From NCBI GenBank assembly GCA_965215035.1, contig OZ244040.1, positions 1,116,001 through 1,180,000 on the forward strand: DNA of 64,000 bases. Direction: 5' to 3'. Under the pieces are notes generated by a model that made no database searches, was not told the DNA's origin, and saw only the letters and a list, made by a program, of their open reading frames with translations. Positions 1-9,013 of this stretch are shown here, piece after piece. The translations under genes and the position numbers were made by a program. This DNA comes from Azophilus sp965215035. Lineage in GTDB: Bacteria; Pseudomonadota; Gammaproteobacteria; Pseudomonadales; Azotimanducaceae. Positions within the stretch are counted from its first letter, which is position 1. Each line of letters starts with the position of its first letter.

Positions 1-923
1 AAGACCAGCTCCGCCGTCTCCAGATCGCCGGTGCGCGCATGTGTCGTCAGCGCACCCTTACCCAACGCCCATGTCCGCACCTCGTCGCAATCGATGCCCC
101 CGCCATCATCCGCCACTTCGATAACGATCTCGCCATCCCGCACCCCGATGCGCAGGTCGATGCGGCCGGTCTCCGGCTTGCCGCGCCGCCGTCGCCACTC
201 GGGCGTTTCGATGCCATGATCCACGGCGTTGCGCAGCATGTGCTCAATCGGCACCGCCAACCGCTTCAGAACGCCCCCGTTCAGTTCGACTTTCACATCG
301 GCGGAATGCAACTCCACCCGCTTGCGCAGTTGCTCCCCAAGCTGCCGCACCACTAGGGACAACTTGGGCAGCAGGCGGCTGAAGGGAACGCTTTCCGTCA
401 ACCCGAACTCCCTGTCGGGTGGGACGCCGGTGGCGATTGCCGTCCTTGCGCCACGCAGCGCTCGTGCCAATTGGTCTCTGTGGGCGCGCACCTCCCGGAA
501 TACCTCCGCATTCGGGCGGTTTCCCGGGCCATGAGGTGCGGTCAGGAAAGTTTCGAATCCGTGTATCAGCTCGCCGAGTTCAACCAGGCTGCATAGCCGG
601 GCACCCCCTTTGAGGGTATGAAGGCTTTCCAGCAACTCGCGAATGAGCAGCGCGTTGGCGGGCTCGCGGAACCAGCCACCGATGCTCCGATTCAGGGTGC
701 CCATGATCTCGGTGGCTTCGTCGAAAAAGCTGTTGACCAGTTCCAGGTCGACGGCTTTCTTCGCACTCGCCCGCGTCGGCCCCCGGGCGCCTCGCCCCAG
801 ATCCGGGTCGCCGACAACTCCAGCCTCCCGGGCGGGGAAGTCGGCCGCCTCCGTTACCGCCCCGTCCGCACCCCAATGGGCCCCGATCGATCTTCTGGCC
901 GCAAACTCCCCTTGTTGATTCAT
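1..923 (-). CDS. CheA-like chemotaxis/twitching histidine kinase, N-terminal part (runs off window edge)
   Basis: The first 307 residues are visible; the C-terminus lies outside the window. The ATG at 921-923 is immediately preceded by an in-frame TAG, so it or a later codon is the start. Around residue 90-100 is an HPt motif (HTLKGGAR) whose histidine would be the phosphorylated residue. Further on is a HATPase core with an N-box (RNAVDHGIE) and a G1 box (DDGGGID), the signature of CheA-family kinases. Only about 130 residues separate the HPt histidine from the N-box, less than in classical CheA, so the CheY-binding region looks absent. The family signals from receptor arrays to CheY-like regulators; the CheW-like tail and receiver domains, if any, are not visible. 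A family-B repeat sits directly upstream of the start and probably separates the gene from its original promoter. It could also be a ChpA/PilL-type kinase. Confidence 0.85.
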   Translation of the reverse strand, partial: MNQQGEFAARRSIGAHWGADGAVTEAADFPAREAGVVGDPDLGRGARGPTRASAKKAVDLELVNSFFDEATEIMGTLNRSIGGWFREPANALLIRELLESLHTLKGGARLCSLVELGELIHGFETFLTAPHGPGNRPNAEVFREVRAHRDQLARALRGARTAIATGVPPDREFGLTESVPFSRLLPKLSLVVRQLGEQLRKRVELHSADVKVELNGGVLKRLAVPIEHMLRNAVDHGIETPEWRRRRGKPETGRIDLRIGVRDGEIVIEVADDGGGIDCDEVRTWALGKGALTTHARTGDLETAELV

Positions 924-936
924 CTATTGCTCGCGC

Positions 937-1064
937 CAGGGCCATCCCCAACTCGCCTACTAACCCTCGGCAAAGCCCTATATAGATGGTTTACGAACAT
1001 TCTTCGGAATCTAATGAGTTTTCTGAAATTTCATCTTAGGGGCGAACACTTTGGGATGGTCCTG
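937..1064 (+). repeat. Inverted-repeat element family B, copy 1 (MITE-like)
   Basis: A 128-bp non-coding element with ends CAGGGCCATCCCCAA and, inverted, CAGGACCATCCCAAA. Its body is shared with copies at 37864-38140 and 60580-60729. It is 22 bp shorter than those, having lost one unit of an internal TTTTTCGGA-type direct repeat. It is flanked by ATTGCTCGCGC (926-936) and ATTACTCGCGC (1065-1075), an 11-bp target duplication with one mismatch. The insertion lies about 14 bp upstream of the CheA-like start codon. Confidence 0.85.
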
Positions 1065-1387
1065 ATTACTCGCGCACTTCCCCTTGCGGCACCCGATACA
1101 GCTTGTAACAGGTTACACAGGCAAATCTAATCAGCCCTCTACACCGCCGCCTGTAGGAAAACCGCCCTATTGCGGATGTTCCAACGGCGGTATGCCGACA
1201 TCGCCACCCGCCCCCGGGGCGCGGAACCATGGCATTCGAACCGATGACGGGGCCCAGTGGTTGCCGCACGCTACGGTTTGCGGGTACTTCCATTAGGCAA
1301 GTTATAGCTTTTAGTTGATGGATGAGTTTGAAGGCGCATGCTCATCATACAGCTTTAGGATACGCAAATGACCACAGCGGGTTTACG

Positions 1388-1476
1388 GGTAGTGTATCAG
1401 TTTGCATCCCGAGCCCGCCGAATTCCCCGTGTGCCGTGCCCCCGCTCGGCCCACAAATTCAAACTGATACACTACC
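1388..1476 (+). repeat. Inverted-repeat element family A, copy 1
   Basis: An 89-bp element with near-perfect terminal inverted repeats beginning GGTAGTGTATCAGTTTG. It is one of six copies in the window, all in the same orientation. The core contains CGCTCGGCCCACAAATTC. There is no coding capacity. RNA from either strand would fold into a long hairpin. Confidence 0.9.
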
Positions 1477-1577
1477 GAGCCGCAATGTAATAACGCGATT
1501 GTTACTTTGCTTGCAAAATCAACTACATATCGTATCTGATCCGGGCCACAGATCCTTGGGCGGCGGGAACCTCCCAC

Positions 1578-2582
1578 TTAATCAGAGGTTTCCTGGCCTC
1601 CCGGGCCGCCGCTTCCTAGGGCATCAAGGTTAAGGAAATGCGCGTTGCGGTCGACGACTATGGCCTTGAATTCGTCCGGGTCCTTGCATCGGGCCTTGCC
1701 GCCCGATTTTGTCTCCAGCGCAACCGTTAGGCGCGACAGCCAGAAGGCGAGCGCGGCGTACAGAAGAAAGCCCGGAAAGAAGCATCTCTCTAAAACGGCA
1801 AGTGGGCGGATTCGATCATAGGCGGCTACCAGGGCACCAACCCGCTCCGGGTCCAAGAGGCCGCCGGGCTGATTACACCAGTCGTTGGCGGCCACCGCCA
1901 GGTCGTAGACCAGATAGCCCCGCGCGGCGTGGTGGAAATCGACCACGCCCGTCAGCTCCGGCCCGTCGAACAGCACGTTGTCACGGAACAGGTCACCGTG
2001 TATCACACCGGTCGGCAGTTCGCGTACGTCTGTGCGGGAGAGCATGCCCACGGCCCGGTCGATGCAGTCCACCATAAGGCATTCATCGGTGTACGCGATA
2101 CGCCCGCGAACCGCCGTTAGGCGGTCGCGCAGCCAGTGCCGGCCGCGGGGGTAGGCGGCGACCTCGAAGCCCGGGTCGGCTGTGGCGCCATGCAGCTCCG
2201 CGATGAACCGTCCCAGGGCCTTAACCTGGCTCATCGCGGGGTCGATAGGGTGCGTGCCCGGTAGTTTGGGTGCCAGCAGAGCCTGTTTGCCCAGCAGCGA
2301 CTCGATGGCCGCACCCGATGCGTTTCTGACAACCGGCGCCACGGGCAGCCCGGCGGCGTGGCAGAGGTCGAGCAGGGGAACATAGCCGGGGCCCGAATTT
2401 GAAGGTTGTTCCAGCAGGGTCAGCACCCAGTCGCAACGCGGGCCATCCTTGCGCGTCGTGACAAAATAGTTGCTGTTTTCGATGCCGTGGGAAGCCGAGC
2501 GGTGGTCCAGCGGCGTACCGATGTCGTATCGGGCGAGCAGGTCTGTCAGAGCTTTCCCATCGAGCGGGCTGATCGTCGACAT
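1578..2582 (-). CDS. thrB: Homoserine kinase (APH-type ThrB)
   Basis: A 334-residue protein that phosphorylates L-homoserine in threonine synthesis. It belongs to the aminoglycoside-phosphotransferase-like homoserine kinases, not the GHMP type. Visible features are an N-terminal lobe with GIENSNYFV (33-41), the catalytic loop HGDLFRDN (195-202), and the metal-binding GVVDF (212-216). Length matches the family. It starts 9 bp after the DUF2782 gene ends and is probably co-transcribed with it; this DUF2782-thrB pair divergent from polA is common in gammaproteobacteria. The ATG has only a weak upstream ribosome-binding sequence, which suggests coupling to the upstream gene. Confidence 0.93.
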   Translation of the reverse strand: MSTISPLDGKALTDLLARYDIGTPLDHRSASHGIENSNYFVTTRKDGPRCDWVLTLLEQPSNSGPGYVPLLDLCHAAGLPVAPVVRNASGAAIESLLGKQALLAPKLPGTHPIDPAMSQVKALGRFIAELHGATADPGFEVAAYPRGRHWLRDRLTAVRGRIAYTDECLMVDCIDRAVGMLSRTDVRELPTGVIHGDLFRDNVLFDGPELTGVVDFHHAARGYLVYDLAVAANDWCNQPGGLLDPERVGALVAAYDRIRPLAVLERCFFPGFLLYAALAFWLSRLTVALETKSGGKARCKDPDEFKAIVVDRNAHFLNLDALGSGGPGGQETSD

Positions 2583-2591
2583 GCGATTGTT

Positions 2592-2885
2592 CTAGAACTC
2601 GACGATCACCCAGGTGGGCAGCAGCGCCTCGGTTCTTTCCAGATCGCCGAAACCGGTTGTCTGGTCGCGGGGAACCAGGTAGTAGGGCTTGCCCCACTTG
2701 GGCACCACCTTCACCATGCGCAGGGTGCCATTTTGCCGGTACTCGTAGATGGTGCGCTGTTCGCCGGCAATGATAACGACATCGGGGCCCCTCAGTTCCT
2801 CCGGCGTCGGTGCCCTGGTGGCCGGTGCGGCCTCCGCCAGGGTTGGCCAGAGCAACAGCGCCAATAGAAAACGCCCGGTGCGCAC
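2592..2885 (-). CDS. DUF2782 family small exported protein
   Basis: A 97-residue protein read from a GTG start at 2885, chosen because GGAGG lies 10 nt upstream and because it gives a clean signal peptide (RTGRFLLALLLWPTLAEA). Longer in-frame starts at 2912 and 2933 exist but add a disordered basic leader. The mature part carries the DUF2782 pattern: a strand-rich segment with TIYEYRQNG, VKVVPKWGKPYYLV and the terminal WVIVEF. The function of the family is unknown; location is probably periplasmic. It sits between thrB and the polA promoter, the usual position for this family, and is probably in one operon with thrB. Confidence 0.8.
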   Translation of the reverse strand: MRTGRFLLALLLWPTLAEAAPATRAPTPEELRGPDVVIIAGEQRTIYEYRQNGTLRMVKVVPKWGKPYYLVPRDQTTGFGDLERTEALLPTWVIVEF

Positions 2886-3098
2886 CTTGCACCGGCCTCC
2901 GGACGCGGCCATCGGCCCGTTGGCCCGGGGCATGCCCGTTGGCCCGGCGCAGCCGAACGCGGGGCTGGCCAGTCGCGCCACCGGTGCCTGCGGCCGGCTG
3001 CTGCCGCGCCGCGCCGCTACTGTGCAGGGGGCGGGTGCCGCCACGGTGCCCGCGGGCCTTGATTTGCGGGGGCCTGTAGGGGACATCGGTTGGGTCGC

Positions 3099-3128
3099 TT
3101 GTAATTGCACGAACGCCTCAATTATAAG
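3099..3128 (+). promoter_or_regulatory. Probable sigma-70 promoter of polA
   Basis: TTGTAA at 3099-3104 and TATAAG at 3123-3128 are separated by 18 bp. They lie about 40 bp upstream of the polA start, in the gap between the divergent DUF2782 and polA genes. Confidence 0.5.
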
Positions 3129-3168
3129 ACGGGTACATTGGTTGCGTTCCGGTTCGGGCGTTGGGGGA

Positions 3169-5874
3169 ATGGTGGCAGAGGCGCATGCGAACGACAAACC
3201 CTTGATCCTAGTGGATGGGTCGACATACCTGTTCCGCGCCTACCACGCCCTACCGCCGCTTTCCACCACGGACGGCCACCCCACTGGTGCTGTGCGGGGT
3301 GTCATCAGCATGTTGCGCAAGCTCGCGGCGGACTACCCCGGCTGCCCCATCGCCGTTGTCTTCGACCCCAAGGGCAAGACCTTCCGCGACGAGCTTTACC
3401 CGGCCTACAAGGCCAATCGCCCCCCCATGCCGGACGACCTGCGGGAGCAGATTGAGCCGGTGCACGAGCTCATCCGCGCCATGGGCATGCCGCTGCTGAT
3501 CGTGCCCGGCGTGGAAGCGGATGATGTTATCGGCACCCTGGCCCGGCAGGCCGGCACCGAGGGTCGCGCAACCATCATCTCCACCAGCGACAAGGATATG
3601 GCGCAACTTGTGGGCCCCCACGTTAGGCTGCTCGATACCATGGCGGGCAAGGAGACGGACCGGGGGGGCGTGATCGCGAAGTATGGCGTACCACCGGAAC
3701 TGATCGTTGACTACCTGGCATTGATGGGCGATAAGTCCGACAACATTCCCGGCGTGCCCAAGGTGGGGCCGAAGACCGCCGCCAAGTGGTTGAATCAATA
3801 CGGTTCGCTGGATGAACTGATGGCTTGCGCGGACGAAATCAAGGGCCGGGTGGGCGAAAACCTGCGCGCCAGTCTCGACCAACTGCCACTCTCTAGGACT
3901 CTGGCCACCATCAAGTGCGATGTGCAACTCGACACCGGCATCCAGGATCTGGCACCGCCGGAACCGAAAGAGAAGGCGCTGCTGGCGCTCTTTGAACGCT
4001 ATCAATTCAAGACCTGGGCGGCGGAACTCGGCGGCGGCGCGACCGCGGCGGTGGTGGAAATTCCGCGCAACTACGAATGCGTGACATCCGCAGAGCGTCT
4101 TGCCGAGTGGGTGCGGCGCCTAGGGGAGGCGGAGCTGTTCGCCTTCGATACCGAGACCACCAGCGTCGACTACATGCAAGCCAAGCTCGTGGGGTTCTCC
4201 TTCGCGGTGCGCTCGGGCGAGGCCGCCTACGTGCCGGTTGGCCACACCTATGTGGGGGCACCCGCCCAGTTGTCGGTTGCCGCGGTGCTCGATGCGCTGG
4301 GTCCGCTGCTCGCCGACCCCGCCAAGGGCAAGGTCGGCCAGAACCTCAAATACGATATGAGCGTACTCGGGCAGGTCGGTGTGGAGCTGGCCGGAATTGC
4401 CTACGACACCATGCTTGAATCCTACGTGCTGAACAGCGTGGCCAGCCGGCACAACATGGACGACCTGGCGCGCAAGTACCTCGATATTGAAACCATTCAC
4501 TACGAAGATGTAGCCGGCAAGGGTGCCAAGCAGTTGAGTTTCGACCAGGTGCCGCTGCAACAGGCCGCGGACTATGCGGCGGAGGATGCCGACATCGCAC
4601 TGCGGCTGCATCAGGTGCTGTGGCCGAAACTGGAGGCGGAACCGACCTTGGCGCGAGTTTTCCGGGAAATCGAGTTGCCTCTGGTCGGCGTGCTTTCCCG
4701 GGTGGAGCGCAATGGCACCCTGCTCGATGCCGGCCTTTTGGGCGAGCACAGCCGGGAGCTGGCGGAGCGAATCGATACCCTGCGCACCAGGGCGTGGCAG
4801 CAGGCCGGCGGCCAGTTCAACCTGGACAGCCCGAAACAGCTCCAGGAAGTAATCTACGGTCGGCTGGGCATCCCGGTGGAGAAGAAAACGCCGAAGGGGC
4901 AACCCTCCACGGCGGAGCCGGTGTTGCAGGAGCTGGCCCGGCATGGCCACGGCTTGCCGGCGACCATCCTGGAGTACCGGGGGCTCACCAAGCTAAAGAC
5001 GACCTACACCGACAAGCTGCCGCTGCAAATCGACCAGCGCACCGGGCGCGTGCATACCTCCTACCACCAGGCGGTGGCGGCGACCGGCAGGCTCTCGTCC
5101 GCCGACCCGAACCTACAGAACATCCCCATTCGCACGGCGGAGGGCCGTCGGGTTCGCCAAGCCTTTGTCGCGCCGCCGGGCAGGCGCCTGGTGGCCGCGG
5201 ACTACAGCCAGATCGAGCTGCGGATTATGGCGCACCTATCGGATGACGCCGGGCTTAAGGCCGCCTTCGCCGAGAACTTGGATATACACCGCGCCACCGC
5301 GGCGGAGGTATTTGGCGAGCCGCTCGAGGAGGTGACCGCCGACCAGCGCCGCAATGCCAAGACGATCAACTTTGGGCTCATCTACGGCATGTCGGCCTTC
5401 GGGCTTGCCCGACAGCTTGGTATCTCCCAGACCTTGGCCCGCGACTATATCGACCGATACTTTGCGCGCTACCCGGGTGTGCACGAATACATGGACCGAA
5501 CCCGGGCACTGGCCCGCGGCCAGGGTTATGTGGAAACGCTGTTTGGACGCCGCCTGTACCTGCCGTCAATCAACGCCCGCCAGGTCACGCGGCGCCAGGC
5601 CGCGGAGCGCACCGCCATCAACGCGCCCATGCAGGGCACCGCGGCGGATATCATCAAGCGCGCCATGATCGGCGTTGATCGGTGGTTGGTGGAGAGCCGC
5701 ATGGATGCCCTAATGGTCATGCAGGTACACGACGAGCTGGTGTTCGAGGTGGATGAGAACCAGGTGGAAGCGCTGGTGGAAGAGGTGCGCGCCCGCATGT
5801 GCGGGGCGGCCGAGCTGGCGGTGCCCCTAGTGGTGGACTGTGGCACCGGCGCCAACTGGGACGAGGCGCACTGA
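3169..5874 (+). CDS. polA: DNA polymerase I
   Basis: About 901 residues. All three modules are present: a 5'-3' exonuclease (about 8-290, with LVDGSTYLFRAYHAL and GDKSDNIPGVPKVGPKTA), a 3'-5' proofreading domain with its acidic residues kept (FDTETTS, GQNLKYDMSVL, YAAEDADIAL), and a family-A polymerase domain with motif A DYSQIELR (about 679), motif B RNAKTINFGLIYG and motif C QVHDELVFEV (about 852). Because the proofreading carboxylates are intact, this should be a Klenow-type enzyme with both exonuclease activities. The ATG at 3169 is directly followed by an in-frame GTG that could equally be used. The enzyme removes RNA primers and fills repair gaps. Confidence 0.97.
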   Translation: MVAEAHANDKPLILVDGSTYLFRAYHALPPLSTTDGHPTGAVRGVISMLRKLAADYPGCPIAVVFDPKGKTFRDELYPAYKANRPPMPDDLREQIEPVHELIRAMGMPLLIVPGVEADDVIGTLARQAGTEGRATIISTSDKDMAQLVGPHVRLLDTMAGKETDRGGVIAKYGVPPELIVDYLALMGDKSDNIPGVPKVGPKTAAKWLNQYGSLDELMACADEIKGRVGENLRASLDQLPLSRTLATIKCDVQLDTGIQDLAPPEPKEKALLALFERYQFKTWAAELGGGATAAVVEIPRNYECVTSAERLAEWVRRLGEAELFAFDTETTSVDYMQAKLVGFSFAVRSGEAAYVPVGHTYVGAPAQLSVAAVLDALGPLLADPAKGKVGQNLKYDMSVLGQVGVELAGIAYDTMLESYVLNSVASRHNMDDLARKYLDIETIHYEDVAGKGAKQLSFDQVPLQQAADYAAEDADIALRLHQVLWPKLEAEPTLARVFREIELPLVGVLSRVERNGTLLDAGLLGEHSRELAERIDTLRTRAWQQAGGQFNLDSPKQLQEVIYGRLGIPVEKKTPKGQPSTAEPVLQELARHGHGLPATILEYRGLTKLKTTYTDKLPLQIDQRTGRVHTSYHQAVAATGRLSSADPNLQNIPIRTAEGRRVRQAFVAPPGRRLVAADYSQIELRIMAHLSDDAGLKAAFAENLDIHRATAAEVFGEPLEEVTADQRRNAKTINFGLIYGMSAFGLARQLGISQTLARDYIDRYFARYPGVHEYMDRTRALARGQGYVETLFGRRLYLPSINARQVTRRQAAERTAINAPMQGTAADIIKRAMIGVDRWLVESRMDALMVMQVHDELVFEVDENQVEALVEEVRARMCGAAELAVPLVVDCGTGANWDEAH

Positions 5875-5963
5875 GGCCGAAGCAGTTGAACGCGCCGAAA
5901 ATCCGCATGGAAGTACCCACTTAGCCTGTGCGTCGGCGCACCGGTTGCCAGGGTGAGGTTACA

Positions 5964-6311
5964 AAAGGAAGGGAATTGTGTAGCAAAAAATGCACAAATT
6001 CGTCCGGCACCCACAAGCTCACCAGGCGGCCCACCCAATTGCGGCCCATAGCGAACTTTGAGGAGCACCTTCTGAACGTGATCGGAGAAGTTCGGGCATG
6101 AACCGCAACCAATTCGACAAAACGGAACGCGGGGAAGTCACGGAGGATGATTTCGAGGCTGCGCTAAGAACCGCATTCCTTACCCCCAGGGGCAGCATCA
6201 AGAGTGGGAACCGGGAGCCCACGAAGGCCGAGATTGAAGCGCTGCGGCACCTGGATCGGAAGCCGCGATAGCGCGGCGACTGTGCATTTTTCTACACAAT
6301 TCCCTTCGTTT
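5964..6311. mobile_element. 348-bp mini-element with terminal inverted repeats and a small ORF
   Basis: The ends at about 5964-5995 and 6281-6311 are inverted repeats of roughly 30 bp, built around GAAGGGAATTGTGTAG and AAAATGCACA, with one 2-nt gap. Between them is a 57-codon gene with a good ribosome-binding site. The right two thirds recur at 57221-57372. No target duplication is obvious. It resembles a non-autonomous transposon carrying a passenger; no transposase is present. Confidence 0.75.
6098..6271 (+). CDS. 57-residue protein of unknown function inside the mini-element
   Basis: The ATG at 6098 has GGAGAAG 7-8 nt upstream and overlaps (ATGA) the end of a short upstream reading frame whose tail reads NFEEHLLNVIGEVRA, which looks like the remnant of a gene once coupled to this one. 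The product is charged and probably cytoplasmic, with an acidic N-terminal half (TEDDFEAALRTAF) and a basic tail (ALRHLDRKPR). I do not recognise the family. A second copy at about 57221-57330 is N-terminally truncated and frameshifted by one extra C in a C run. The small size and pairing with a lost upstream gene would fit one half of a toxin-antitoxin pair, but nothing in the sequence proves it. Confidence 0.45.
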   Translation: MNRNQFDKTERGEVTEDDFEAALRTAFLTPRGSIKSGNREPTKAEIEALRHLDRKPR

Positions 6312-6337
6312 CGGCGGGTTGCGGGTGCCGCCTGCCC

Positions 6338-7336
6338 CTATCTGGCGCCGTGCGGGGCCGCGGCCACGCGCTTGGCGAAATAGGTGAGGATGCCGTCCGC
6401 GCCGCCGCGTTTGAGACACAAGAGCGATTCGGCGATGACGGCCTCGCTAAGCCAGCCGCGTTCGACAGCCGCCATGTGCATGGCGTATTCGCCGCTCACC
6501 TGGTAGGCGAACGTCGGCACGCCAAACTCGGCCTTGACGCGCCGGACGATGTCGAGATACGGCATCCCCGGCTTGACCATGACCATATCCGCGCCTTCGT
6601 CGAGATCCAGTGCGATTTCGTGCATGGCCTCGTTGCTGTTGGATGGGTCCATCTGGTAGGAGAGCTTGTCCCCGGTTCCCAGGGTGGCGCTGGAGCCCAC
6701 GGCATCGCGAAAGGGCCCGTAGTAGGACGATGCGTACTTGGCCGAATAGGCCATGATGAGGGTGTTGAGGCAACCGGCGCTGTCCAGGGTTTCGCGAATG
6801 GCACCGACCCGGCCGTCCATCATGTCGGAGGGCGCGATCACGTCGCTGCCCGCAGCCGCGCACACCGCCGCCTGTTTGCACAATGCCGTAATCGTCACAT
6901 CGTTCAGCACGTAACCCGCATCGTCGATGATGCCATCCTGACCATGGGTGGTGTAGGGATCCAGGGCGGCGTCCGTGATGACACCGAGTTCCGGCACCGC
7001 CTTCCTGGCGGCCTGGACGGCACGGGGAATGAGCCCCTCCGGGTTCCAGGCCTCGGCACCGTCGGCGGTGCGTAGGGAGAACTCGATATTGGGGAAGAGC
7101 GCCACCGCTGGAATGCCCAGCTTCGCCACCGTCTCCAACTCGATGACAAGCCGGTCGATGGTGTATCGGTCGATACCGGGCATCGACTCGACCGGCTCTG
7201 TGCGCCTGTTCCCATCGATGACGAACATGGGGTAGATGAGGTCGTCTACCGTCAGCCTGGATTCCTGGATCAGCCGGCGCGAGAAGGCCCGAGCGCGTGG
7301 TCGGCGCATGCGGGTCGCTGGAAACCGGCGCGGCAT
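6338..7336 (-). CDS. hemB: Delta-aminolevulinic acid dehydratase (porphobilinogen synthase)
   Basis: A 332-residue enzyme that condenses two 5-aminolevulinate molecules to porphobilinogen in haem synthesis. The start at 7336 is preceded by GGAG at 6-nt spacing; an in-frame upstream extension overlaps dsbB and is rejected. The Schiff-base lysines lie in MAYSAKYASSYYGP (K200) and MVKPGMPY (K255). The metal loop DAALDPYTTHGQDG (122-135) has aspartates where zinc enzymes have cysteines, so this is the Mg-dependent type found in Pseudomonas and relatives. It ends just beyond the right end of the mini-element. Confidence 0.95.
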   Translation of the reverse strand: MPRRFPATRMRRPRARAFSRRLIQESRLTVDDLIYPMFVIDGNRRTEPVESMPGIDRYTIDRLVIELETVAKLGIPAVALFPNIEFSLRTADGAEAWNPEGLIPRAVQAARKAVPELGVITDAALDPYTTHGQDGIIDDAGYVLNDVTITALCKQAAVCAAAGSDVIAPSDMMDGRVGAIRETLDSAGCLNTLIMAYSAKYASSYYGPFRDAVGSSATLGTGDKLSYQMDPSNSNEAMHEIALDLDEGADMVMVKPGMPYLDIVRRVKAEFGVPTFAYQVSGEYAMHMAAVERGWLSEAVIAESLLCLKRGGADGILTYFAKRVAAAPHGAR

Positions 7337-7353
7337 GAACGGCTCCGGTGGCC

Positions 7354-7857
7354 CTATGCGGACGGCGCGCTGGCGGCGTGCCGGGCCCGCCACTGCAGCG
7401 CGGCGACAGCGATGAGGGCGGCGAAACCGGCCAGCGACCAGAGCGGAATGGGAAGCCCCAGCAACGGGGGTTCCGCGGCGCAGTCTCCGGTACCGGAAAC
7501 CATCGCCTGCAACGCTTGGGAAAACTGCCCGAATTCGAGCATGCGATTCAGGTCCATGCAGGCTGGCGCTTGGCCGGCGGGCAGGCTCTGCAACCATAGC
7601 TGCCGGATGGCGAACCCGCCCCCGGTCACCGCAGCCACAATCACGAGCAATGGATAGATGCCCCAGCGTGGGTTGTGCGCCAGGCCCGCGTAGGCGATCA
7701 GGCCGGCGACCAGAAACCAAAGACGCTGCATCAGGCACAGTGGGCAGGGGGCCATGTCGGGGATGGTGTATTCCAACACGAGTGTCGCACAAACTAGGCC
7801 GCCGCATAGCCCAGCAATGGCGAGCGCGTAGTCCGGGGCGGCAAATCGGCCGATCAT
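7354..7857 (-). CDS. dsbB: Disulfide bond formation protein DsbB
   Basis: A 167-residue inner-membrane protein with four hydrophobic segments that reoxidises periplasmic DsbA and passes electrons to quinone. Both redox pairs are present: CPLC (C38/C41) in the first periplasmic loop and C100/C126 in the second. The ATG overlaps the stop of the upstream quinone oxidoreductase gene (ATGA), so translation is probably coupled. hemB follows after a 17-bp gap, making a likely three-gene minus-strand operon. Confidence 0.92.
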   Translation of the reverse strand: MIGRFAAPDYALAIAGLCGGLVCATLVLEYTIPDMAPCPLCLMQRLWFLVAGLIAYAGLAHNPRWGIYPLLVIVAAVTGGGFAIRQLWLQSLPAGQAPACMDLNRMLEFGQFSQALQAMVSGTGDCAAEPPLLGLPIPLWSLAGFAALIAVAALQWRARHAASAPSA

Positions 7858-8843
7858 GTGGCCCCGTCTTCCATGGTCAACACCACCTTGCCGATGGCTC
7901 GCCGCTCGGAAAGATCCCGAAGCGCCCGGGCGTATTGCTGCAAGGGGTAGGTGCGGCCCACCAGCGGATTGAGCTTGCCCGCCTCGAAGAGGCCGAGAAT
8001 CTCCCGGAGGTTCTCCGCATGCGCTTCCGGCATCCGCATGGTCCAGGCGCCGAAGAAGACGCCGACCACCTGGCAGCTCTTCAGCAGAATCAGGTTGATG
8101 GGCACTTTTGGAATGTCGCCGGCAGCAAAGCCGATGACCAAAACCCGGCCGTACCAATTGATGCACCGCATGCATTGATCGAACAGGTCGCCGCCGACCG
8201 GGTCGTAGATGACATCGGCGCCCCGTCCGTCGGTGAGCGCCTTGACCTTGTCCTTGAGCTCGCCGTCGCTGTAGTCGATGGTCTCATCGGCACCCGCGGT
8301 GCGGGCGGCGGCCAGTTTGTCGTCGGTGCTCGCGGCGGCAATCACCCGTGCGCCCAGGGCCTTGCCGAGTTGCACGGCGGCAATGCCCACACCGCCGCCA
8401 GCACCGAGTACCAGCAGGTTCTCGCCGGGTTGCAACGCCGCCCGCTGCTTGAGCGCGTAGTAGGAGGTACCGTAGGTGGTGTTTATGCCGGAGGCCTGGG
8501 CATAGCTCATCGTCGCCGGCATCTGGAACAACTGCCGCCCCCGGAACACCGCCTGCTCCGCAAAGCCGCCATGACCCAAGCCGCCGAATACCCGGTCTCC
8601 CGGCGCAAAGTCGCTCACGTTGGCGCCGGTTGCTAGGACGGTTCCGGCGACTTCGCCCCCGGGCGAGAACGGAAACGGCGGCCGGCTCTGGTATTTGCCC
8701 GCGATCATCAGCACATCGGGGAAGTTGAGCGCCGCGGCTCGAACATCGACCAGCACTTCGTCCGGGCCCGCCACGGGCGCCGCGACATCTTCCAGCGTCA
8801 ACAACTCCGGTGGCCCGAAGGCCCTACACAAAACAGCCTTCAA
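7854..8843 (-). CDS. Zinc-independent quinone oxidoreductase (MDR superfamily)
   Basis: A 329-residue medium-chain dehydrogenase/reductase. It has the N-terminal GroES-like domain (LNFPDVLMIAGKY, PGGEVAGTV) and a Rossmann domain with GAGGGVGIAAVQ (147-157). The cysteines and histidines that bind catalytic zinc in alcohol dehydrogenases are missing, so it is a QOR-type NADPH:quinone (or enal) reductase. The start codon is TTG at 8843, with GGAG seven bases upstream; no ATG is nearby and the protein begins exactly where the family begins (KAVLCRAFG). It is coupled by overlap to dsbB. Confidence 0.9.
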   Translation of the reverse strand: MKAVLCRAFGPPELLTLEDVAAPVAGPDEVLVDVRAAALNFPDVLMIAGKYQSRPPFPFSPGGEVAGTVLATGANVSDFAPGDRVFGGLGHGGFAEQAVFRGRQLFQMPATMSYAQASGINTTYGTSYYALKQRAALQPGENLLVLGAGGGVGIAAVQLGKALGARVIAAASTDDKLAAARTAGADETIDYSDGELKDKVKALTDGRGADVIYDPVGGDLFDQCMRCINWYGRVLVIGFAAGDIPKVPINLILLKSCQVVGVFFGAWTMRMPEAHAENLREILGLFEAGKLNPLVGRTYPLQQYARALRDLSERRAIGKVVLTMEDGAT

Positions 8844-8916
8844 TGAAGGTCTCCATTACAGGAAAACAGGCTAAGGTTAACGGCGGTGGCCAGCGCGTCA
8901 ACCCGCCCCTAGGCTC

Positions 8917-9003
8917 GGTAGTGCATCGGTTTGAACCCCGAGCCTGCCGAATCCCCTGTGTGCCGTGCCACCGCTCGGCCCACAAATTCGAACTGATACA
9001 CCA
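8917..9003 (+). repeat. Inverted-repeat element family A, copy 2
   Basis: Begins GGTAGTGCATCGGTTTG and shares the CGCTCGGCCCACAAATTC core; the right end is decayed (GATACACCA). It lies between the oxidoreductase and acpH genes. Confidence 0.85.
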
Positions 9004-9013
9004 GCCGCGGCTT

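Larger units (their letters stand above)
924..1577. other. Intergenic region with two repeat elements
   Basis: No convincing gene is present. It holds one family-B and one family-A inverted-repeat element. The remainder (about 1076-1387 and 1477-1577) shows no gene, tRNA or recognisable riboswitch. Confidence 0.6.

Noticed and set aside
6338..7807. A 489-residue HemB with an N-terminal extension
   Set aside because: The extension overlaps dsbB in another frame and lacks any family similarity; GGAG before 7336 supports the shorter protein.
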